The notes beneath the pieces are model-generated. The model had not been told where the DNA came from. It searched no databases and saw nothing but the letters and a program-made list of their open reading frames with translations. The position numbers and the translations under genes were made by a program. From contig NZ_VSRY01000172.1 of NCBI RefSeq assembly GCF_008271805.1, positions 16,806 to 80,805 on the forward strand: a stretch of DNA of 64,000 nt, in the 5' to 3' direction. Source of the DNA: Streptomyces sp. TRM49041. GTDB taxonomy: Bacteria; Actinomycetota; Actinomycetes; Streptomycetales; Streptomycetaceae. Positions within the stretch are counted from its first letter, which is position 1. The number at the start of each line of letters is the position of its first letter. Below are positions 34,804 through 43,174 of this stretch, piece after piece.

Positions 34804-36213
34804 TCAGTGCTGTACGGGGCAGCCGCCGCGCGGCGCGGCGGCGTCCGACGGGCCGTAGGCGACGGGCAGTTCGTTGACGCCGCGCGCCAGGACGGCGCCG
34901 ATCCAGGCGAGGTCCTCGCCGGGCACGGCCAGGCGCAGCCCGGGCAGCCGGGTGAGGAGTGTGCGGAGAGCGATCTGCAGCTCGACGCGGGCCAGGGCGG
35001 CGCCCGGACAGAAGTGGATACCGTGCCCGAACGCCATATGCGGGTTCGGCGTTCGGTCGAAGTCGAGCGTGTCGGCGTCGGGGAACCGCTCGGGGTCTCG
35101 GTTGGCGGCGCAGAGCGACACGATCACCGAGTCGCCGGCGGGGATGCGGGTGCCGAAGAGGTCGGAGTCCTCGGCGAAGAACCGCCAGGTCGTCAGCTCG
35201 AAGGCGCTGTCGTAGCGGAGGAGTTCCTCGACGGCGCGGGCGAGCAGGCCCGGGTCGGCCTTGCCGCCACCGTCACCGCCGTCCCCGCCGTCCCCGCCGT
35301 CACCGCTGTCGTCCCCGTCCGCCTCCCCGTCCGCGCCTCCGTCCGCGCCTCCGTCCGCGCCTCCGTCCGCGCCGACAGCCTCCTGCAGGCGGCGCAGCTG
35401 GGCCGGGTGGCGAAGGAGGGCGATGAGGGCGGTGGTGATCTGGTTGGTCACCGGCTCCTGTCCGGCGACCAGCAGCTGGAAGACGATGGAGTCCTGCTCC
35501 TCCTTGCTGATCGCGCCTTCATCGCGGGCCCGGACGAGCTTGGTGAGGAGGTCGTCGCCGGGGTTGCGGCGCTTGTCGTCGGTGACCTCGGCTATGTAGT
35601 TCTGCAGGCCGCGCAGCCGCCCCTCGTAGACGGGTCGCTGCGGGTCGGAGGGGCCGACGGGCTGGACGACCTTCCCCCAGTCGCGGTCGAAGCGCGCCGC
35701 CAGGGCGTCCGGCAGGCCGATGACCTCGGCGAGTACGCGGAACGGAAAGTGCGCGGCGAAGGTGCTCACGACATCGACGACACCGCTCTCGTCCGCGCCG
35801 TCGGACGCGTCGCCGAGTGCCGCGTCCATCAGCTCGGTGGCGATCTCCTCGAACCGGAGGCGCTTCCGCTCGACGTTGCGGGGGGTGAATGCCTCGGTGA
35901 CCAACTTCCGCATCACGGTGTGCTTCGGCGGGTCCTGGTGCAGCAGATGGACCTGGAGCTGGGAGTGCTGCGGCTCCGGCATGATGGCCGCGCGCTCGCG
36001 CCAGGCGCTGTTGCCGAGGTCGTGGTTCTTGCCCAGGCGGTCGTCGTTGAGGGCGCCGTGTGCCGCCTCGTACCCGGTGACCAGCCATGCGTTGACCCCG
36101 CTGGGGAAGTTGACCCGGTGGACTGGGCCGTCCTCGCGGAGTTCCCGGTACAGCGGATAGGGGTCGGTCTTGTACTCCTTGCCATAGAGAGGCAGCGGTT
36201 CGGAACGTGGCAT
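34804..36213 (-). CDS. Unusual cytochrome P450 next to the isocyanide synthase
   Basis: 469 residues, longer than usual. The haem ligand is in FGHGIHFCPGAALAR near 399 and the ExxR in VEELLRYDSAFELTTWRF. The I-helix reads LLVAGQEPVTNQ near 250: the acid-Thr pair of AGxET is E-Pro, so the oxygen-activating Thr is missing, as in some P450s with unusual chemistry. Residues about 280-313 are a Gly/Asp/Ala repeat insertion before helix K, coded by short direct repeats. The ATG at 36213 has GGAAGGAAG upstream; the longer frame reads through 9-bp repeats. It may replace the PvcB/IsnB oxygenase or couple the isonitrile phenols, as P450s do in xanthocillin-type pathways. That is inference. Confidence 0.88.
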   Translation of the reverse strand: MPRSEPLPLYGKEYKTDPYPLYRELREDGPVHRVNFPSGVNAWLVTGYEAAHGALNDDRLGKNHDLGNSAWRERAAIMPEPQHSQLQVHLLHQDPPKHTVMRKLVTEAFTPRNVERKRLRFEEIATELMDAALGDASDGADESGVVDVVSTFAAHFPFRVLAEVIGLPDALAARFDRDWGKVVQPVGPSDPQRPVYEGRLRGLQNYIAEVTDDKRRNPGDDLLTKLVRARDEGAISKEEQDSIVFQLLVAGQEPVTNQITTALIALLRHPAQLRRLQEAVGADGGADGGADGGADGEADGDDSGDGGDGGDGGDGGGKADPGLLARAVEELLRYDSAFELTTWRFFAEDSDLFGTRIPAGDSVIVSLCAANRDPERFPDADTLDFDRTPNPHMAFGHGIHFCPGAALARVELQIALRTLLTRLPGLRLAVPGEDLAWIGAVLARGVNELPVAYGPSDAAAPRGGCPVQH

Positions 36214-36231
36214 GGCGTGGTGCTTCCTTCC

Positions 36232-36276
36232 AACTGGCGTAACTGGCGTAACTGGTGTGAGTGGTGCGAGTGCTCC
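36232..36276 (-). repeat. 9-bp tandem repeat in the P450-SARP promoter region
   Basis: Five tandem 9-mers begin AACTGGCGT (two identical, one with TGT) and drift to GAGTGGTGC. They lie 19 bp upstream of the P450 ATG on its 5' side, within the 422-bp gap shared with the SARP gene. Direct repeats of this kind are typical SARP-binding architecture, although the usual SARP spacing is 11 or 22 bp. Confidence 0.75.
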
Positions 36277-36429
36277 GCACGCGGGCATGCCTAGGCGGCC
36301 CCAGGGCGTGCCCGGAGCGTCGAGAGCGAGGAGTCGGACTGCTTGATGCCTGGAGAGACAGGCCGGCCGGTGATAGCGCGGTGCGCGGGACGGGGCCCTT
36401 GCGAACGGGCCGTCAGTCGCGTTTCCGGA

Positions 36430-36635
36430 GAACCGGCCGCCTTGTGCGCGGGGTCACATTCGGACCGTCAACGCTTACAAGTCACCAACAGTGAACGAGT
36501 ATTCTTGGCCACAGGTCGGCATGTCAAGTTCGATCTGTTCATCCATCAAGTTGTTCAATCTTGACCAGAATCCACCAATCAACTGGCCAAAATGGTTGCG
36601 TCGACCACCGTGTTCATCCCATAGAGTGAGTTTTT
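36430..36635 (+). promoter_or_regulatory. A/T-rich promoter region of the SARP gene
   Basis: This is the most A/T-rich stretch nearby. It includes TTGACC at about 36560, an inverted TTGGCCA...TGGCCAA pair around 36504 and 36582, repeated TTCAWC/TTCAAT words, and TAGAGT about 10 bases before the ATG. No Shine-Dalgarno sequence is convincing other than GAGTGAG. It probably contains the SARP promoter and operators. Confidence 0.55.
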
Positions 36636-39600
36636 ATGATGGCCTCACGGGGGAGCGCTGTCCGGTTCAGCATTCTGGGCACGTTGATGGTTTCGGTCGG
36701 AGAACAACAACTCCACCTGGGCGGACCGCGCGCCCGCGCGGTACTGGCCGCACTGCTGCTGGAGGCGAATCGGCCGGTGCCGATTTCCCATCTGGTGGAA
36801 GCCGTGTGGGAACGGGTTCCACCCGCGACGGCCGAACATCAGATTCGTAAGATCGTCGCGGATCTGCGTTCGCGTATTCCCGACGCACAGGAAATCCTGC
36901 TGACCGACGGGCCCGGCTACCGCATCGTCGTCGGCGCCGGGCAACTGGACCTGATCCGTTTCGACCAGGCCCTCGACGAGGCCCGCCGCTGCGCCACCGT
37001 CGACGGCGAAGTGGCCGCCCTGGAGACCGCCCTCGGCCTGTACCGGGGCCAGGTCCTCCCGGACAGCCGCAGTCCCGTGCTCACCGCCGCCGCTGCCGCC
37101 CTCGAGGACCGCTGTCTGGGCGCCCGCGAACGGCTCCTGGAACTCCGCCTGGAGCAGGGCCGCGCCCATGACGCCGTGAGCGAGCTGCTGCCGCTCGTCG
37201 CCGAGCACCCGTTACGGGAGTCCCTCAGCGCGCTGCTGATGGTCGCCCTGTACCGGGTGGGCCGACAGGCCGACGCGCTCCGCGTCTACCACGACCTGCG
37301 CCATCTGCTGGCCGAACAGCTCGGCATCGACCCGAGCGGCGCCGTCAACCACCGCTATCAGCAGATCCTCCGCAACGAACCCGGCCTCGACCGGCCCGCC
37401 GCCACCCGCCACGACCGGCCCGCCGCCGCGCAGCCCCCGCCGAGGCCGCCCCGCTCTCTCCCGCACGACCTGCCGGACTTCACCGGCCGCGAGGCCGAGC
37501 TCAGCCGGCTCCTGTCCCACGTCCCGGCCCACCCCGCGCACCCCGCGCACCCCGCCGACGCCCACCAGGCCGTACGGATCATCACGATCGACGGGATGGC
37601 CGGCATCGGCAAGACCACCCTCGCCGTACACGCCGCACACCGTGTCGCCGACCGGTACCCCGACGGGCAGGTCTTCCTCGACCTGCACGGATTCAGCCCG
37701 CACAGCGCCCCCGTCGAGCCGCACGACGCGCTCGGCACCCTGCTGCGGGCCGTCGGCGTGCCCGACGACCGCATCCCCGGCGACCCGCCCGACCGTGAGA
37801 GCTTATGGCGCGGTCTGACCGCCGACCGCCGCATGCTGCTGCTCTTCGACAACGCTGTCGCCTCGGACCAGGTAGGCCCGCTGATCCCCGCCGGACCGGG
37901 CTGCCTGGTCCTCGTCACGAGCCGCCCACGCCTCGCCCAGCTCGACGGCGCCACGCCGCTGCCCCTGCCCCTGCCCACGGCCACCGACGGCCTGGCGTTC
38001 CTCCGCAACGTCCTCGGCCACCGCCGCGTCGCCGCCGAAGAGGAGGCAGCCGCCGAACTCGTCGCCCTGTGCGGCCGCCTCCCGCTCGCGCTGCGCATCG
38101 TCGCGTCCCGGCTCACCAACCGCCCCCAGTGGACGCTCGCCTATCTCGCGGGCCGACTCCGCGACGACACGGCCCGCCTCGACGAACTGGTCGTCGAGCA
38201 CCGCAGCGTCCGCGCCGCCCTCGACCTGTCGTACACGGCCGTCCCCCACCGCCACCAGGAACTGTTCCGGCTCCTCGGCGCCCACCCCGGTACGGACTTC
38301 GACGGACACACCGTCGCCGCGCTGGCCGGCGTCTCCCCGCAGACGGCGGAGGCGCTCCTGGAGGACCTGCTCGACGCGCGGCTGGTCGTGCAGCACACGC
38401 CCGGCCGCTACACCTTCCACAGCCTGGTCCGCGCACTGGCCCGCGAGGCCGCCGCCCACGGACCGCACACCGCCCGCGAGGCCGGGCACCGGCTGCTCGA
38501 CTACTACCTGACGGTCGCCGACCAGGCCGCCGACCTGGTCAGACCCCGACGTGGACGGCTGCGGCCCGCCCCGCTCCGGCACACCCCGCGCGTCACACCG
38601 CCGCTGCGGGACGCGGCCGACGCGCTGGCCTGGTTCGAGACGGAACGCGCCAACCTGCTGGCGTCCCTCGCCCACGCCGAGGCCGCCGGGTTCGACTCGT
38701 ACGTCGCCCGCCTGCCGTCGGCGTTCGCCCACTATCTGCACGCGCGCGGCCATATCGAGGACGAGCTCGGCGTACTCCGCAAGGCCGTGGCCGCCGCACG
38801 CCGCCTGGGCGACCCCGCCCTGGAGAGCGCGGCCCTCACCGACATGGCCGCGCCCTACGGACACCTGGGCCGCGTCGAGGAGGGCCTGGAGTGCGCGCAG
38901 GAGGCGCTGTCCCTCGCCGAGCGTGCCGGGGACAGAGTGGGCGCGGCGTTCTGCCTCGGCCGGATCGGCATGTTCCACAACGCCCTCGGCCGGCACGAGA
39001 ACGCCATCGCCGCCCTCCACCGGGCCCTCGTCCTGCTCAGCCGGGCCGACGCCCACGCCGAGGAGAGTGCCGTCCTCACGTCCCTCGGCGAGGCCCAGTC
39101 GGCGCTCGGGCGGCACGCCGAAGCGCTCCAGACCAGCCGCCTGGTGATCCTCCACAGCAGGGAGACCGGCGACACCTACGGGGAGATCACCGGCCTGATG
39201 GGCGCGGCCACCGCCTACGCGGGCGCCGGGCAGCTCGACATGGCCCTCGACCGGCTGGCCGACGCGTCCGAACTGGCCCGGCGCACCGCGACCCCGGACG
39301 GCCAGGCGCCGATCCTCGCCCAGTACGCGGACATCTACCGCCGCCAGGGCCGCCACCGCGAGGCCCTGCACGCCGGCCACGCGGCCCTGCAGCTGCTGCG
39401 CCGGGTCCGCCGCCCCGCCCTGGCGGCCGCCGTCCACAACGTCATCGGCGCCGTCCACCGGGACCGCGGCGAGTACCAGCGCGCCGAGGGCCACCACCGG
39501 AAGGCCCACCGTCTCGCCCAACAGGCCGGGCTGCGCCGCGAACTGGCCCTCGCCCTCGACGGCATCGCCCACGCCCGCGCGCACAGCGAGGGCCCGCACG

Positions 39601-39704
39601 AGGCCAAGGAACACGAGCCCCGCCGCGCGGCCCCCGCACCCCCCGCCCCGGGCCCGGCGTCGTACCGCGCCCGCGCGTGCGCGACGGCCCACCCGACGGA
39701 CTGA
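36636..39704 (+). CDS. Large SARP/AfsR-type pathway activator (BTAD, NB-ARC, TPR)
   Basis: 1022 residues. The N-terminal winged helix of the OmpR type (FSILGTLMVSVGEQQLHLGGP to GPGYRIVV) and the bacterial transcriptional activator domain run to about 250. An NB-ARC ATPase follows, with P-loop DGMAGIGKTTLAVH near 320, DDRMLLLFDN-like Walker B (ADRRMLLLFDNAV) near 395, and GLPLALRI-type GRLPLALRIVASRL. From 700 on there are tetratricopeptide repeats. Such large SARPs activate antibiotic clusters. Codons 193 (37212-37214) and 390 (37803-37805) are both TTA, a hallmark of bldA-controlled regulators. It is divergent from the P450 and isonitrile synthase genes and converges on the ferredoxin operon. 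It ends 32 bp before that gene. Confidence 0.95.
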   Translation: MMASRGSAVRFSILGTLMVSVGEQQLHLGGPRARAVLAALLLEANRPVPISHLVEAVWERVPPATAEHQIRKIVADLRSRIPDAQEILLTDGPGYRIVVGAGQLDLIRFDQALDEARRCATVDGEVAALETALGLYRGQVLPDSRSPVLTAAAAALEDRCLGARERLLELRLEQGRAHDAVSELLPLVAEHPLRESLSALLMVALYRVGRQADALRVYHDLRHLLAEQLGIDPSGAVNHRYQQILRNEPGLDRPAATRHDRPAAAQPPPRPPRSLPHDLPDFTGREAELSRLLSHVPAHPAHPAHPADAHQAVRIITIDGMAGIGKTTLAVHAAHRVADRYPDGQVFLDLHGFSPHSAPVEPHDALGTLLRAVGVPDDRIPGDPPDRESLWRGLTADRRMLLLFDNAVASDQVGPLIPAGPGCLVLVTSRPRLAQLDGATPLPLPLPTATDGLAFLRNVLGHRRVAAEEEAAAELVALCGRLPLALRIVASRLTNRPQWTLAYLAGRLRDDTARLDELVVEHRSVRAALDLSYTAVPHRHQELFRLLGAHPGTDFDGHTVAALAGVSPQTAEALLEDLLDARLVVQHTPGRYTFHSLVRALAREAAAHGPHTAREAGHRLLDYYLTVADQAADLVRPRRGRLRPAPLRHTPRVTPPLRDAADALAWFETERANLLASLAHAEAAGFDSYVARLPSAFAHYLHARGHIEDELGVLRKAVAAARRLGDPALESAALTDMAAPYGHLGRVEEGLECAQEALSLAERAGDRVGAAFCLGRIGMFHNALGRHENAIAALHRALVLLSRADAHAEESAVLTSLGEAQSALGRHAEALQTSRLVILHSRETGDTYGEITGLMGAATAYAGAGQLDMALDRLADASELARRTATPDGQAPILAQYADIYRRQGRHREALHAGHAALQLLRRVRRPALAAAVHNVIGAVHRDRGEYQRAEGHHRKAHRLAQQAGLRRELALALDGIAHARAHSEGPHEAKEHEPRRAAPAPPAPGPASYRARACATAHPTD

Positions 39705-39736
39705 CGCCCCGCTCCGGGACCGTCGGCCCGCCGTGA

Positions 39737-39991
39737 TCACCGCAGCGGTGCCAGCACCTCACCGGTCGTGGCGTCCCGTACCGTGATCGCCTCCATCGGG
39801 CAGGTCTCCGCCGCGTCCCGCACCCCGTCGTCCGGCGGGACCACCTCGTCCACCGGGCGCGCCCGGCCGCCGTCCAGGCGCATCCGGCCGTGCGCGGTGC
39901 CGAGGCACAGACCGCTGCCGGCGCAGACGAGCCGGTCCACCTCGATCCGCCACTTCCCCCGGGCCTGTTCCGTCTCCTGCTGCTGGGACAT
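39737..39991 (-). CDS. [3Fe-4S] ferredoxin for P450 electron transfer
   Basis: 84 residues from an ATG with AGGAG immediately upstream. The three cluster ligands lie in VCAGSGLCLGTA and ETCPMEAI, a Cx5C...CP pattern typical of the [3Fe-4S] ferredoxins that serve Streptomyces P450s. It is the last gene of the leftward operon with epimerase, glycosyltransferase, monooxygenase and P450, and can be expected to feed electrons to one or both cluster P450s. No ferredoxin reductase is present, so a general cellular one must be used. Confidence 0.9.
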   Translation of the reverse strand: MSQQQETEQARGKWRIEVDRLVCAGSGLCLGTAHGRMRLDGGRARPVDEVVPPDDGVRDAAETCPMEAITVRDATTGEVLAPLR

Positions 39992-40010
39992 CTCCTGTTT
40001 CCTCTCACCC

Positions 40011-40655
40011 TCACGGGACGACAGGGGGCTGTGCCGGGCGGGACGCGACGCGGGCGGCCGCGCGCAGCGACCGCTCCACGGACAGCGCGGCCTCATAGCC
40101 CGGCAGGATCCCCCTCCGCTCCGCCTCGGCCGTCGTCACCGCCCTCCGGTCACGCTCCGAAATGATCAGTTCCGAGTCGTCGGGTACGGGCAGGGCGAGA
40201 TCCGGATCGAGTACCGAGACCGCCTCCTCGTTCTCCGCCGCGTGTTCCGCCGACAGCAGATCCGTGATGACGGTCTCCTCCAGGGCCACGCACGCGTGCC
40301 CCATACCGGCGGGCAGATAGACACCGCTCGGGTAATCCGCGTCCAGCACGATGGATTCCCACGCGCCGAACGTCGGCGATCCCACCCGTACGTCGACGGC
40401 GATGTACAGCGCTCGGCCCCGCGAGCAATGTGTGTACGTCGCCATGCCCGGCGGTGTGCGTGTGAAATGCACACCGCGTACCGTGCCCCGCCGCGAACGG
40501 CTGTGATCGGCCTGCCGCACGGGGAACAGCGGGCTGCCGGTGGCCGCTTCGAACGCCGCCTCCTGATAGGGCGAGGCGACATGTCCGCGCGCGTCGCAGA
40601 AGGTCCGCGGCACGAAGAGAAAGGCACCCGCGGTCCTCAACTCACGCACGTCCAT
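40011..40655 (-). CDS. dTDP-4-keto-6-deoxysugar epimerase (RmlC-like), altered active site
   Basis: 214 residues, cupin fold. The substrate and catalytic-His region is well kept: NHSRSxRG appears as DHSRSRRGTVRGVHFTRTPPG, and AVDVRVGSPTFGAWE is the usual family strand. The general-acid Tyr of RmlC-type 3,5-epimerases, expected in the (V/L)xYLCS segment, falls in ETVITDLLSAEH as Asp. Enzymes with changed residues here can epimerise at one carbon only, or not at all. It is one short step (7 bp) from the glycosyltransferase, so it probably prepares that enzyme's NDP-sugar. The other deoxysugar genes (rmlA/B/D-type) are not in the window. Confidence 0.85.
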   Translation of the reverse strand: MDVRELRTAGAFLFVPRTFCDARGHVASPYQEAAFEAATGSPLFPVRQADHSRSRRGTVRGVHFTRTPPGMATYTHCSRGRALYIAVDVRVGSPTFGAWESIVLDADYPSGVYLPAGMGHACVALEETVITDLLSAEHAAENEEAVSVLDPDLALPVPDDSELIISERDRRAVTTAEAERRGILPGYEAALSVERSLRAAARVASRPAQPPVVP

Positions 40656-40662
40656 GGCGGCT

Positions 40663-41814
40663 TCAGGACCCCGTCAGGTCTTCCAGTCGGGTGACGACGT
40701 CGTGCGGGGTCGGCATGGCGCCGATCTCCGCGCGCACCTCCGCCGCGGCCGCCCGGATCGACATGTCCGCCAGGACGGACTCCAGCAGCTCCGGGCCGAT
40801 GTCGTCCGGCTGCGCGATGCGGCCCAGGCCCCGGTCGGCGATCGCCTGGGCGACGACCGGCCGGCCGAGGCCCTTGAAGGCGGGCATCACCTGCGGCAGT
40901 CCGTGCACCATCGCGCCCAGCGCCGTACCGGGACCGGCGTGGTGGACGACCGCCGAGCATCCCGCCAGCAGCGCGCTGTACGGGACCCAGTCGAAGGCCC
41001 GTACGTTCTCCGGGAGGGGCCCGAACGGCTCCAGGTCGACGCGCGGCAGGACGACCACGAACTCGGCGTCCGTCTTCGGCGCCGTCGCCAGGACCCGCTC
41101 CAGGATGACCGCGGCCTCCCCCGGCATCGGCCCGCTGCCGAGCGTGACGGCGATACGGGGCGCCTCGGGCCTGCTGTTGAGCAGCTCGTACAGCGGCCCG
41201 GGCAGCGGACCGCTGCCGTTGTACGGCACGTACCCCATCGACCACATGCCGGGCTCGGCCGGGACGACGCTCGGCGGGGTGATGTCGATGGTGGCCCGCG
41301 CCTCGGGCAGGGTGACGCCGTGCTGCTCGAAGAGGTCGGCGTGCAGCTCGCTCATCGTCTCGGCGGACGGGTTGACGAACCCGAAGCCGTGCTGGACGGC
41401 GGGCACACCCAGTTTGGCGGCCGCGACGATGCCGGGCGTCAGCAGCGGCGAGTGCACGACGACATCGGGCCGCCACTGCTCGGCCGTACGGATCATCGCG
41501 TCCACCATCTCCGGCTGGAGCCGCAGCGCCGCGGCGACGGCGCCGCCCACCGCCTCCGGGTACGGGACGCCGGACGCCTCCTGGAGCAGCTTCGCGGCGA
41601 CCTCCGGGTGGTGCCGCGCCAGCTCGCCCACCATCTGGTCCAGCGACAGGCCGGGCGCGACGTCCACGGTGCGGGCACCCGCCTCGCCGAGGGCGAGACC
41701 CGGGCCGCAGGAGGCGACCAGGACCTCGTGGCCGGCCATCTGGAGGGCCCAGGAGAGCGGAACCATGGGATAGGTGTGTCCCGTACCCGGGGTGATCGTC
41801 ATCAGTACACGCAC
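40663..41814 (-). CDS. GT1-family natural-product glycosyltransferase
   Basis: 383 residues, GT-B fold of the macrolide/MGT group. The N-terminal domain starts MRVLMTITPGTGHTYPMVPLSWALQMAGHEV; the NDP-sugar-binding domain has RIAVTLGSGPMP and the conserved FDWVPYSALLAGCSAVVHHAGPGTALGAM, with the PSPG-like HHAGPGT. Members attach activated deoxysugars to antibiotic scaffolds. The start is GTG with GGAG 7 bases upstream. It sits between a flavin monooxygenase and an RmlC-like epimerase. A phenolic or hydroxylated isonitrile acceptor is possible but unproven. Confidence 0.93.
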   Translation of the reverse strand: MRVLMTITPGTGHTYPMVPLSWALQMAGHEVLVASCGPGLALGEAGARTVDVAPGLSLDQMVGELARHHPEVAAKLLQEASGVPYPEAVGGAVAAALRLQPEMVDAMIRTAEQWRPDVVVHSPLLTPGIVAAAKLGVPAVQHGFGFVNPSAETMSELHADLFEQHGVTLPEARATIDITPPSVVPAEPGMWSMGYVPYNGSGPLPGPLYELLNSRPEAPRIAVTLGSGPMPGEAAVILERVLATAPKTDAEFVVVLPRVDLEPFGPLPENVRAFDWVPYSALLAGCSAVVHHAGPGTALGAMVHGLPQVMPAFKGLGRPVVAQAIADRGLGRIAQPDDIGPELLESVLADMSIRAAAAEVRAEIGAMPTPHDVVTRLEDLTGS

Positions 41815-41902
41815 TGGAGGTCTCCATTCGGGGAACGGCGGCGCGGAAGGAACGGAACAGCGGGAACAGCGGCAACAGCGGCAACGGTGGGAACGGCGGG
41901 CG

Positions 41903-43123
41903 TCAGCGGAGCAGCTCGACCGGGTGCTCCGGCCGCAGCCCGATGGCCATCGCCCGGGCCGGGCCGCCCTGGAGCGGCGGCAGTCGCTTCATCACCCGCA
42001 GCACGACGGGCGTGGTGGACTTGCCCTCGCCGCGGACCCAGGGTTCGAGGAACCTGGTCTGCAGGAACCGCTGGATGCGCTGCGTGGCTGCCGTCGGCGG
42101 CATACGGCGCTTCTGCAGCCGCATCAGGTGCTCGTTGCGGAGTGTGCCGTCCCGCAGCGGCTCGGCGAGGACGTTGGCGGCGGCGACGGCGTCCTGGAGG
42201 GCGAGGTTGATGCCGACGCCCATGATGGGCGACATGGTGTGCGCGGCGTCCCCGAGGCAGAGGAGGCCCGGCCGCCACCACTGCCGCAGCCGGTCGATCT
42301 GCACGTCGAGGACCTTGACGTCGTCCCACGTACGCAGGTCGTCCTCCAGCCGTCCGGCGAGGAACGGGGTGAGCGTGGCGAGGCTCTCCCGGAACCGGTC
42401 GAGGCCCTTGGCGCGCAGATCCTCGTATCCGCCCTTGCTGACGGCGACGGCGCCCTGCCAGTGGCCGAGCCGCTCGATACGGACGAAGAGCCGGCCGTCG
42501 GAGAGCCGCCCGACCATGCCGCCCGGGTCGCTGTCCTCCTTGGTCAGCCTGAACCAGAGGATGTCCATGCCCGAGCCGAAGACCTGGGGCCGCATGCCGG
42601 CGCTGTCGCGCACCACGGACCGCCGCCCGTCGGCTCCCACTGTCAGTTCGGCGCGGAGTTCGTGCTGTTCGCCGTCGGCGTCCTTGTAGCGGAGGCCGTT
42701 GACGCGTCCTCCGGCCGTGGTGACGCCGGTGACCTCGGCGTTCCGCACGAGTCTGAAGTTCGGGAACCGGCTCGCCTCCTCCAGGAGGAAGTGGAGGAAG
42801 TCCCACTGCGGCAGGAAGGTGATGTAGGGGAACCGGCCGGGCAGCCGGCGGAAGTCCGCCAGGGTGTGCGGCCCGTCGTCGGTGACGACCTGGAGGCAGT
42901 GGATGCGCTGGTGCGCCAGTTTCTGGAAGGTGTCCCCCAGGCCCAGTTCGACCATGAGCTGGTGGGTGGAGGCGTGCACCGTGTCGCCCCGGAAGTCCCG
43001 CAGGAAGTCGCCGTGCTTCTCCAGGACCACGGTGTCGACCCCGGCGCGGGCGAGCAGCATGCCGAGCATCAGCCCGGCCGGCCCCGCGCCGGCGATGGCG
43101 CATGTGGTGTGACCTGATGCCAT
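41903..43123 (-). CDS. FAD-dependent aromatic monooxygenase
   Basis: 406 residues. The FAD motif is CAIAGAGPAGLMLGMLLARAG near residue 10, the DG motif is TVGADGRRSVVRDSAG near 160 and the GD motif is LLCLGDAAHTMSPIMGVGINLALQDAV near 280. It belongs to the p-hydroxybenzoate hydroxylase-like class that uses NAD(P)H and oxygen to hydroxylate aromatic rings. The start is the second Met of the frame, with GAGGGAG five bases upstream. It lies downstream of the second P450 by 51 bp, in the same operon. The product contains an aromatic ring if the isonitrile precursor is tyrosine or tryptophan, which fits. Confidence 0.9.
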   Translation of the reverse strand: MASGHTTCAIAGAGPAGLMLGMLLARAGVDTVVLEKHGDFLRDFRGDTVHASTHQLMVELGLGDTFQKLAHQRIHCLQVVTDDGPHTLADFRRLPGRFPYITFLPQWDFLHFLLEEASRFPNFRLVRNAEVTGVTTAGGRVNGLRYKDADGEQHELRAELTVGADGRRSVVRDSAGMRPQVFGSGMDILWFRLTKEDSDPGGMVGRLSDGRLFVRIERLGHWQGAVAVSKGGYEDLRAKGLDRFRESLATLTPFLAGRLEDDLRTWDDVKVLDVQIDRLRQWWRPGLLCLGDAAHTMSPIMGVGINLALQDAVAAANVLAEPLRDGTLRNEHLMRLQKRRMPPTAATQRIQRFLQTRFLEPWVRGEGKSTTPVVLRVMKRLPPLQGGPARAMAIGLRPEHPVELLR

Positions 43124-43174
43124 TGTCTCCCTCAATCGGTTCTCAGGATTCGTCCGTCCGCGCGCAGGCGGAAT

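Noticed and set aside
40011..41814. Epimerase and glycosyltransferase as missing sugar genes of the indolocarbazole cluster
   Set aside because: They lie 33 kb away in an operon with P450, flavin monooxygenase and ferredoxin; association with the isonitrile genes is simpler, though not excluded.
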